A stretch of 33,077 bases of DNA from a virus, in the IMG/VR virus record IMGVR_UViG_3300037090_000118, positions 1 through 33,077 of that record. One strand, given 5' to 3'. Shown here one piece after another: positions 22,886 to 31,300 of the stretch; position 1 is the first letter of the stretch, and each line of letters begins with the position of its first letter. The notes beneath the pieces were generated by a model. It saw nothing but the letters and a program-made list of their open reading frames with translations. It was not told where the DNA came from and made no database searches. Made by a program: the position numbers and the translations under genes.

Positions 22886-23593
22886 ATGAATACAACTTTT
22901 ATTTATTCCTTGGCAGACCCCATTACTTTTGAAGTGCGATATGTTGGGAAAGCAAACGATCCGTATCGGAGGTATTGTGAGCACTTAATTGATAAAAAGC
23001 ACACTCACAAAACTTCATGGATTCGCTCTTTATTGAAACGGGGGTTGCTTCCAATAAGGCAGATTCTTGAGGAATGCGACAAGACAGAATGGGAGAAAAA
23101 AGAGCGCGACTGGATAGCCTTTGAAAAACGGTGTGGGTGTCAATTAACTAATACCGCCGAAGGTGGAATAGCAAGTTTAGGAATGAAGGGGAAGCGACAT
23201 TCGGAAAAAACTAAAAGAATAATGAGTTTACATTCTTCTCTAAGGGGAAAACATTCTCTATTTAGGAACAAGCACCATTCAGAAGAAACAAAAAATAAAA
23301 TTTCTCAGAGCCATAAAGGTCTAAAACCGTGGCTAGGAAAACATCATACAGAAGAAACAAAAACAAAAATGGGAGAATCTCATAGGGGAATTAAAATATC
23401 AGAAGTAACAAGATTAAAAATGAAAAAATCTCATACTGGCCATAAGCATACGGAAGAACATAAGAAAAAAATATCACTTTCTCAAAAGGGACGAGCACCA
23501 ACAATTGGTTTTTCTGGGCGACATCATTCTGAAGAAACTAAAGAAAAAATGAGAAATACGTTAAAAGATAAATTTAGTAAATTAAGGATTTAA
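22886..23593 (+). CDS. GIY-YIG homing endonuclease with NUMOD3 repeats
   Basis: 235 aa from the ATG at 22886 (GAGGGG site 7 nt upstream). The GIY-YIG domain starts TTFIYSLADP...VRYVGKANDPYRRY and extends through LLPIRQILEE, DWIAFEKRCGCQLTN and NTAEGG. The C-terminal half carries several NUMOD3 DNA-binding repeats, each S/TEETKxK-x-S-type (HSEKTKR, HSEETKNKISQSHKG, HTEETKTKMGESHRG, HSEETKEKMR). Free-standing phage homing nuclease that cuts cognate DNA lacking the gene and spreads by repair. It is complete, and two truncated relatives lie in the same window. Confidence 0.9.
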   Translation: MNTTFIYSLADPITFEVRYVGKANDPYRRYCEHLIDKKHTHKTSWIRSLLKRGLLPIRQILEECDKTEWEKKERDWIAFEKRCGCQLTNTAEGGIASLGMKGKRHSEKTKRIMSLHSSLRGKHSLFRNKHHSEETKNKISQSHKGLKPWLGKHHTEETKTKMGESHRGIKISEVTRLKMKKSHTGHKHTEEHKKKISLSQKGRAPTIGFSGRHHSEETKEKMRNTLKDKFSKLRI

Positions 23594-23597
23594 ATAT

Positions 23598-24272
23598 ATG
23601 ACTGTTCAGGAAATTTGCAATTTGCTAATTTTACAAAATCCTGATTGGAACACAACCAGGGTTCTTAGTTTGTTAAATCAATTTGTACAGATGGTGCTGA
23701 AGGGAGATCAAACCGAAAATCTTGTATTTGATGCTTCAACTGGCAAACTCCCTTTCTTGACAACAACGAAGGGCACTTACCTGTATTCTTTGTCTTCCAC
23801 GTATTACAAATGCAAATATATTCTTGTTGATGTAACAAAATGGACTTCTGCTTACGAATATCCTAATAACCCCGCTTTTGGAAGAAACAACACCGAGTAT
23901 GCGTTCAACACTAATGAGATTATTTTGGGTGGATATAAGTATCGGCAAGTTCCCGTTGTAATTACCCCGGCTTTCGGCTCTGGTGTTGCTACTGTACTTT
24001 TCCAGTTTGACCCGAATACTACTACCAACCTATACTACATTTACGGTTATCAGGCTGGAAACCAAATAACATCATTTAGTTCAACATTGCAAATCGAGGA
24101 ACGTTTTCACATGGATGTCGTGGCGGGTTGCCAGATACTCATAGATTCTCTCGACAATGGCCGGTTTGAAGATGGATTGAAAACAGTACAAGAGCAATTC
24201 GTGTCGAAAATATTATTGCAGAAATATAATAATTCACATCCCGACAGTTCCGTTGAAGCTATGGGACTGTAA
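23598..24272 (+). CDS. Head-tail connector-like protein
   Basis: 224 aa starting MTVQEICNLLILQNPDWNTT; the N-terminal helices resemble the small connector proteins that sit on the portal (gp4-type of podoviruses). The middle is beta-rich with many Tyr/Thr (TYLYSLSSTYYKCKYILVD, YYIYGYQAGNQITSF), and the C-terminus is helical (EERFHMDVVAGCQILIDSLD). Placement between head and internal proteins supports a connector or tail-stub function; the assignment is inference. Confidence 0.6.
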   Translation: MTVQEICNLLILQNPDWNTTRVLSLLNQFVQMVLKGDQTENLVFDASTGKLPFLTTTKGTYLYSLSSTYYKCKYILVDVTKWTSAYEYPNNPAFGRNNTEYAFNTNEIILGGYKYRQVPVVITPAFGSGVATVLFQFDPNTTTNLYYIYGYQAGNQITSFSSTLQIEERFHMDVVAGCQILIDSLDNGRFEDGLKTVQEQFVSKILLQKYNNSHPDSSVEAMGL

Positions 24273-24281
24273 GGAGTCGTT

Positions 24282-26036
24282 ATGATTCTCCGCATAGAAC
24301 AACCCGCATGGGTGAGGCAAGAAATGGAAAAATCACAAATCCCGCAGCAAAGAACGATTCTCCCGCAGAGCTATTTCACGCAAGGCATTAACTCGCCACA
24401 GAAGCCGGGAATGTTTAAGCCAAAGGACGCGCAACGGCAGCTTGATGATAAAATGGGACAGCGACAGGACGCTATACCAGCCATGTTGCGGCATGGTGAA
24501 GAAGTGATACCGCCAGAAGTTATTGCAAAAATGGGGGGACGCGAGAATTTTCTATCGGCAATGAATGAAAAACTTGGGCCAACAGGCATTCAGCTTCACG
24601 GGGGGAAAGGGCCGGTGACGGGTGGGCAGCCGGAGGAAGATGCGCTTCATGGCACGGTTCGGCCTATGGATTACCAACAGCAGCCACAACAGGGGATGGA
24701 TGGTATGAGGGCGGGTGCTCCGGGCTTTGCAAGAGGAACGGCAGGAATCCGATTCAATTTTGCAAAAGGGACACCGCAAGTATCAACGGGCATGACGCAA
24801 TATCCCGGAGGTATGCTGACAAACACTCGTGAGTCACCGCTTGGAGCGACGGAAATAGACCCACGGCAGAGACATGCATCAGGAACGACGGGTATTAATC
24901 CTGTGCCGAATCAAACAGTAGCGACTCCCCAAGTTAAACAAAATACCGCCGCTGCACCAGCACCGGCAGTAGCTGTTCCGCAACAGTCCACAACTTCTAC
25001 TACTTCAACACAAGCTCCTGTAGTAAATGGCCCGCAGGCAGCGGCAATAAAGCCTTCGGTTCAGGGAATAGGCTTTTCACCGACGGATGTTACACAGACA
25101 TCACTCTATAAAACACAGGCAAAAGCCGCTGATGAAGCAATACAAAAGCAGGGTGCCGTGGGTGCTATGACTAACGACCAGAATCTTGCACAGCAAGGTA
25201 TTGGACAGGACACATCGGCGGGTCGGACATCAGCAGCGCAACAACAAGCTGGAACGGAATCGAAAATAGCGGCGACAAATACTGAGCTTGCCGGGAACGC
25301 CCAAAAGCAACAAGCCGCTGACTTACAGACACAGATGCAGCTTGCTTATCAAAGCGGTGATTGGGGTAGCGTGAATAAGGCTCTCGCCGCAATGGGACAA
25401 TCGCCAGTTGATTTTACTAACCTTGAGCAGCAGCGGCAATCGGGAAATTTGAATGGCGCGGCACAATCACTGTTTAACATTGCCAATTCAATAACAGGCA
25501 CCGATGCACAGTCCATAGCAACCAAAACCGCGTTATCAAACGAGGCAACAGGGCTACTTTCGACAGGATTGAAAACGACCTTGGGAGCACAGTATAATCC
25601 GCAAGCCTTAACGGATGCCGTGACTAATGTAGCCGCTGGCAACATTGCTGATCCTGCGACAAATGCGTTTGTTAATCATGTTGCAAGTGCTCCTTTGGCA
25701 TGGATACAAAATAGCCAAAATGGGCAACAGTTTGCACAAAGCCTTGAGAATAATCCTGCGGGTAAGGAATTGCTTGCAGGAGTTAAGGCGGGGAATGCAG
25801 AAGCGGTATCTTTAGCAGCCGAACTGTCTACCTATGCAGCAAGTAATGACAGTGGAGTTCAGTTATCGGCTGACAAGATTGCTTTACTTAATCAGTACGG
25901 TGTATATCAGGACATGAGCAAGCTTAATGCGGCTCAAGCGGCGTATCAGGAAGGCCCGATGAATGCAGCAACTTCTATGAGTTACGGGCTTTCTCCAATG
26001 AGTTCAAGCAATAATTCAGCACTTACTCAAACATAG
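24282..26036 (+). CDS. Large Gln/Ala-rich virion protein
   Basis: 584 aa, AAGGAG site. The N-terminus has DAIPAMLRHGEEVIPPEVIA, a motif like the 'AMLTPGEFVIP' segment seen in tape-measure and other large virion proteins. The remainder is low-complexity, rich in Gln, Ala, Thr and Gly (QQSTTSTTSTQAPVVNGPQA), with helical repeats later. Such proteins are probably carried inside the virion and ejected. No enzymatic motif visible. Confidence 0.6.
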   Translation: MILRIEQPAWVRQEMEKSQIPQQRTILPQSYFTQGINSPQKPGMFKPKDAQRQLDDKMGQRQDAIPAMLRHGEEVIPPEVIAKMGGRENFLSAMNEKLGPTGIQLHGGKGPVTGGQPEEDALHGTVRPMDYQQQPQQGMDGMRAGAPGFARGTAGIRFNFAKGTPQVSTGMTQYPGGMLTNTRESPLGATEIDPRQRHASGTTGINPVPNQTVATPQVKQNTAAAPAPAVAVPQQSTTSTTSTQAPVVNGPQAAAIKPSVQGIGFSPTDVTQTSLYKTQAKAADEAIQKQGAVGAMTNDQNLAQQGIGQDTSAGRTSAAQQQAGTESKIAATNTELAGNAQKQQAADLQTQMQLAYQSGDWGSVNKALAAMGQSPVDFTNLEQQRQSGNLNGAAQSLFNIANSITGTDAQSIATKTALSNEATGLLSTGLKTTLGAQYNPQALTDAVTNVAAGNIADPATNAFVNHVASAPLAWIQNSQNGQQFAQSLENNPAGKELLAGVKAGNAEAVSLAAELSTYAASNDSGVQLSADKIALLNQYGVYQDMSKLNAAQAAYQEGPMNAATSMSYGLSPMSSSNNSALTQT

Positions 26037-26047
26037 AGGTGATGTAA

Positions 26048-26201
26048 TTGAGTAATACAACCTTTATTTATGCTCTTTGTGACCCAACAACATTGTTCTG
26101 GAAAACATTTGTCAGAAGAAACAAAAAGGAAAATTAGCAAAGCAAATAAAGAGCACGCTATAGTAAGGCAATTAGCCCAAGAAAAGAGAGGTACGCAATG
26201 A
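26048..26201 (+). pseudogene. GIY-YIG/NUMOD3 homing endonuclease with internal deletion
   Basis: A good ribosome site (GAGGTGA) precedes a TTG starting SNTTFIYALCDPTT, the GIY-YIG N-terminus. The sequence then jumps directly to a C-terminal NUMOD3 piece in another frame (GKHLSEETKRKISKANKEHA), which ends ACGCAATGA overlapping the next gene. The whole catalytic domain between them is missing and the frame is broken after 29 codons. The ends match the intact copy at 22886-23593. Confidence 0.85.
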
Positions 26202-26818
26202 TAACCGGAGTTAGATATAGCTATCACGATGGTGGTTCAGTGGATATTAAGTATCCGCGCCAGAAGTTTGATCAGGGAACATTTCATGATGTTAATCAGG
26301 CCAATACCGGAATAGCACCCATAGGTGGCTCTGAAGCTGTACAGGGTGCGGGTAAAAACGTGATTACTCTATCAAACGGCATGCAAGTAAATGCTCCTTC
26401 TGGTTCTTCCTCACAATCTTCTTCTGGTGAACAAATAGGAACCATGCCAAACGATTTTGTTCAAGCCCCGCAAGTACAGGGTGGTGGCGGTGGAGGGTCA
26501 AGTGGTGGTGGTGGCGGCGGTATGGGAGGAATGACCAGTGGAATATTTGGAGATGTTGCTGCCGTCTACAATGATTTACGCCAAAACACATCTGAAAATC
26601 AGCAAGTAGCGAACCAAATTTTCAACCGTAATGTTGGGCGTAAAAATCTTGCTATGGCTGAGGCTACAACAGCCTCAAATTTGCGTGGGGCTGGGCAAAC
26701 ACAGCAGCAGAATGCGATTCAGTTTGGAGAAAATCAATCAGACAGAGCGGGACAATTAAAACTTGCCGGTGCGTGGGCTTCTGGGGTCGCTAAAGGATTG
26801 ACGGCTGGAAGAACATAG
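26198..26818 (+). CDS. Gly-rich virion protein
   Basis: 206 aa, AGAGAGG site, ATGA overlap with the pseudogene. A short basic N-terminus (VRYSYHDGGSVDIKYPRQK) is followed by Ser/Gln and then long Gly runs (QGGGGGGSSGGGGGGMGG, residues about 95-112), then a helical C-terminus. No known family. Probably an internal or ejected virion protein on the basis of place and composition. Confidence 0.6.
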   Translation: MITGVRYSYHDGGSVDIKYPRQKFDQGTFHDVNQANTGIAPIGGSEAVQGAGKNVITLSNGMQVNAPSGSSSQSSSGEQIGTMPNDFVQAPQVQGGGGGGSSGGGGGGMGGMTSGIFGDVAAVYNDLRQNTSENQQVANQIFNRNVGRKNLAMAEATTASNLRGAGQTQQQNAIQFGENQSDRAGQLKLAGAWASGVAKGLTAGRT

Positions 26819-26826
26819 GAGCAAAT

Positions 26827-28308
26827 ATGCCTAGAATAGTACAGATGTTCAATACGACGACTCTTGATGGTCAGCCAGTTCAAGTTTACCAGACTGATGA
26901 CGGGAAATATTTGCACTCCGATGATGCACAGAAGGAAATTGCCGCAGGTAGATTGGTTGCTCAAAAATCGGATTATCCAGCGCAAAGTTCCGTACAGGGT
27001 ATAAAAATGCCTGTTAAAACCGCTTCGGAAGAAGTGCGTGCGCGGGAATACAATCAAGGAGCCACCGCACAAACCAACTTACCTGCTGCACAGGGCATAG
27101 CGAATAAATATGATTATTCGCCCGCTGCTTTTCAGACCACATTACAACAGGCTGGGGTTGCTGATACAAAAGAAGGACAAAAAGCATATCAGGATTATAC
27201 TAAAAATATTGCACCAACAGGGGAAGATATTAACAGGCGCGTTGATTTTGAATTAGGCCCGGTAACCGACGTGGCAAAACAGCATGTTCAAGGGGTGCCG
27301 CAGACACCTTTTGAAAAAACTGCTATGTCTCTGGGAGAAGAAGCTGTTTCTGGTATGCCTGAAAAAGAAGGACAACTTGGCAGGCCAATGGAAAAAACGG
27401 AAGCTGATTTTGCCAAGGCGCGTGAAGCGAGTATGCAACAGGAGGAAAAGCCGGTTAAAGAAACAACAACAGCAACAGGAAAATCAACTACGGCTGGTGG
27501 TGCGGGAATGATTTACAGCGAAACGGATAACCCAATTGAATTTGCAATAGCGAGAAAACTTGCTAATGGCGAAATTAATTTCCAACAAGCCATTTCTATT
27601 TATCCTGCATTCGGACAAAAGGGCCAAAAGAGAGAAAATATTATCGCTACGGCAATGAAAATAAATCCTAAATTTTCTCCCTCAAGCCAGATGATTGCGT
27701 ATGGTGGAGAGCAATCTCACGCAAAAGCGGCAGCGCAACTCAGGCCAGATGTAGTAAGCGGAAAGGTTGGACAGCAGGCTAGGGGCGGAACGGCGCGACA
27801 ACTTAATATGCAGCGGCAAGCCGCGCAAAGAGCGACCTCGACGTTTGATGATGCTCTTAAAAACAGCGGTGGTAAATATGAAAATATTCCAACATGGATG
27901 TACCGTGACCTTGCTATGGACTATGCAAAAATACTTACTTTATCAGGGCAGATTGCAGAGGGTAGCGTTGATAAGGTTATGCAGGCATCGGCTCAGGGGA
28001 AATTGAAGGAGCTTTGGAATTATACAACAGGCGACACGAAAACAACGGCACCGCAAAAGGTTTTAGAGCTTATGCACCAAAGGATAAAATCTCTTGGCGT
28101 TGATTTGGATAAGCAATATTACAACCAAGTACAGGGCCAGAACATGCCAATAACGAGCAATCCGGCAACAAACCCGATGAAAACAACGGGAATACCAACA
28201 TCTGGCGCGAAAGGTAATGCTCCTACATTGTCAACCCGTGCAGAAGTGCAGGCGTTACCTTCCGGTGCTCATTTTATTTATAACGGCGTAGAACACGTTA
28301 AAAAATAG
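26827..28308 (+). CDS. Large virion protein, Lys/Gln/Ala-rich
   Basis: 493 aa, TAGGAG site. The N-terminal VQVYQTDDGKYLHSDDAQKE is followed by Gln- and Ala-rich repeats and helical segments (GVADTKEGQKAYQDY). The C-terminal part (EYQ..., YNGVEHVKK) has a beta finish. I see no enzymatic motif. It stands in the row of internal virion proteins and is likely ejected with DNA. Confidence 0.6.
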   Translation: MPRIVQMFNTTTLDGQPVQVYQTDDGKYLHSDDAQKEIAAGRLVAQKSDYPAQSSVQGIKMPVKTASEEVRAREYNQGATAQTNLPAAQGIANKYDYSPAAFQTTLQQAGVADTKEGQKAYQDYTKNIAPTGEDINRRVDFELGPVTDVAKQHVQGVPQTPFEKTAMSLGEEAVSGMPEKEGQLGRPMEKTEADFAKAREASMQQEEKPVKETTTATGKSTTAGGAGMIYSETDNPIEFAIARKLANGEINFQQAISIYPAFGQKGQKRENIIATAMKINPKFSPSSQMIAYGGEQSHAKAAAQLRPDVVSGKVGQQARGGTARQLNMQRQAAQRATSTFDDALKNSGGKYENIPTWMYRDLAMDYAKILTLSGQIAEGSVDKVMQASAQGKLKELWNYTTGDTKTTAPQKVLELMHQRIKSLGVDLDKQYYNQVQGQNMPITSNPATNPMKTTGIPTSGAKGNAPTLSTRAEVQALPSGAHFIYNGVEHVKK

Positions 28309-28315
28309 GCAAAAT

Positions 28316-31300
28316 ATGTCTGAAGATATTACCGACCTTGCTTCACCTGTCGAGGACATATCCGACCTTGCCTCCCCCGTGTCTGGCGCTGCCGGTGGAC
28401 AACAGCCCGCGCACGTCCAGAACCTTATGTCACGTCTCGGGCCGCTGCTTATGTCTGGTGCTAAAGCGGCTGTGGGGCCACGCTTTGTACAGGCCGGGAA
28501 AGATATTGCAGCAGGCGCAGCGGCGAGATCGGAAAGAACAGAAAGAGCGCCCACATTACCAGAGCAGGCGCTAAGTGGACTCGGTGAAGCGGCAGGATTA
28601 GCGGTAGGTGTACCGTGGGAGCTTGGAAAAGCAGCAATAGGAACAACGGCGGATGCGTTAAAATCTATTACTCCGCAACCTGTTCAGCAAGCAATTCAAC
28701 CAGCAGCGCAAGCCACTGAAAGCGGATTACAAAAGGTTGTTAGGGGAATTGGAAACATTCCACTTCCTGGCGGTAATAAAGTGAGTGATATTCCAGCGGG
28801 TGCGGTAGAAACATGGAAGCAGTTGCCACAAAGAGCAAAGGATATTACAAGTTCTGTGGGTGACATTTCGATGGTAGCTCCTGTTGGAAAAGGCACACAA
28901 CTATTGGCTAAAGGTGCGGAAAAACTCGAAAAGGGTATTGTGGCTCCATTTGCTGAGAGAATGGCAAAGAAAGACATCGTACAAAAACAAGTAAAGGTTG
29001 ATGAGCAGATAGCGAAAGCGGTAAAAAAGGGTATCAGCAAGGGAATTAAACCAACAGTTGTCGGAAAGAAAACATTGGCGCGGCATGACAAGTTTTATTT
29101 AGATGCTAACGACGCAGTAAAAACCATTGCGGATAACCGTGATAATGTAAAAATAGTTGATGAAAATGGAGAGTCTGCACCTCACCCAAGAAGCTCGGCT
29201 GAAATGGCACAAGCCGTAGATCAGACGAAAAAAATACTTTACAAGCAATATCACGACATGGCGCTTGCTGCTGGCGATAAAGGTGCTCAACTTGACGTTG
29301 CTCCGATCATAGCTAAAATTGACAAAGTAAGCAAGGATTTGAAAGAAAACCCGGAAACGCGGGCTTATGCCGAATCCTTAAAAGCCGAAATACAGGAATT
29401 GCAGGGCCAATCGCCAGAAATTATTGAAGCAAGAATAAAAGATTTGAATAGTTCCCTTGCTGGTTTTTATGAAGGCCGAACTGCGAAAGCAAAAGCCCGA
29501 ATTGATGGCTCGGTTGCTAACCTTATGCGGGAAGAACTGGACAATAAAATAACCGGCGCAGTTGGTGAAGGATATCAGGGGCTAAAGAATAAATATGGCT
29601 CGTTGAAAGCAATTGAAAAAGAAGTAAATCACCGCGCTATTGTGAACGCTCGTAAAGCGGGGAAAAGTATTATAGACATGACCGATATTTTTACCGGTGG
29701 AGATTTGGCCGCCGGTGTTCTTACTATGAATCCATTGCTGATTGCCAAGGGTGTAGCTGGGCGCGGATTGAAGGAATTATACAAGGCTATCAACAATCCT
29801 GACAGGGCTGTCGCTGCAATGTTCAAGAAGGTGTATGGATTGTCGGACAGGGCAAAGGTCGTTTCGGGAATGAGAAAAGGCGCGAAAATCCCAGAGCCGC
29901 CGCCAGAACCACCCGCTGCTCTACCCGCCCCACAGGGCACTATGCAGACGCAATTCATTCCCGGCCAGGAACCGGGCGCACCAGTACCAAAGCCCGGTAT
30001 ACCGCAGACAATTAAGAATCTTGGCAATGAAGGCGGGTACATTGATCTAGGGGGGGCTAGTGCTCCCGTCGAGCCACCCCCAACCGCCCCAAAAGGAGCG
30101 CCCGGAGCGGCGGCAAAGACCCCGCATGAGCAACTTATTGAGCGTATTCGTGGGCAAAAGCCATCGGAAGCACCTATTACCCCAGAGATACAGCAGGCGC
30201 AGATAGCACAATTACGGACAGAACGTGATGCAAAAGCGACGGAAATAGAAGCGCAGAAAAATGCAAAATCTGAGCTATTTCCTGACGAGCCAATAACGCC
30301 GGACGAGATAGCATCAAAGAAAAATGATAATAACATAGACTTTTTCAAAAAAATAGGTTATACTTATGATGAAGGGAGAAAAGTTTATGCCTACAATCCT
30401 GACCCCGCAGATGTTGAGCGAGTATGGTCTGCCTTCGGACGCGACAGACGAGATGTTTCACAACGCTCTGAAGAACTCCGTGCTGAAATTGAAGCAAAAC
30501 GCGCCGCAGAGCAACTCCCCCGTGGTGCCGAAGTTCCACCCGTTGAAGGTGCACCAAGTCAAAGCGGTGAAGTCGCCCAAGGTGAGAGCAAGCCGCCACA
30601 AGATGTTCTTCCGCAGGGCAGCGAGACTGAGCCGCAAGGCAGCTTAAGCCCGGAAGACCAAGCCACACAAGACCGCCTGACTCGCATTGCCGAGCGCAAA
30701 GAGCGAAAGCCAGGCGAAGTTTATACCCACGACTTAACAGACAATCCCCAAGCAAACCGCGTATTGTGGCGTGATAATGTGCGCCGACAAGTCAAGTGGC
30801 ATATTGACCATGACGAAAACGGTACGCTCCGTGACGACAGGAAAGACCAGTGGGCTTACGTCATGGGTGAGTCTACCAAGACGGGCGAGCCTGTAAACAT
30901 TACTCCACGAACACAAGGAATATTACAGGGGCACTCGTTTGAATTTAGTGCTGGTGATTATGGCCCTAGTGAAATGGAATTACGCAGCGAGGAAATGACA
31001 CCGGATGAAGGAAAGCAATACTGGACAGAGGATTTGGGCCAGCCTGAAGGCGAAATGCCGGTAACGTGGGATGAGGTTATGCAGGAAATCCGCAGTGCGG
31101 AAACAAGCCGTGGACAGGCGGAAAGGGTTACTAAAGGGCATGTGGTGAACGCGGGTAAGGTAGAGGATGGTGGGGAAGAAGCTAAGTACGCCGCAGAACA
31201 GGACGAAAGAAAATCAGAAGAAGCGTCCCATGAGGAACAGGCGGCAATTGAGGGGGAGCGCGGCTCAATGCAGAACGTGATTGATATGTTGAAAGGTGAA

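Noticed and set aside
30345-30755. 136-codon antisense frame within the polyvalent gene
   Set aside because: Arises from G+C-rich composition; no start signal and no motif.
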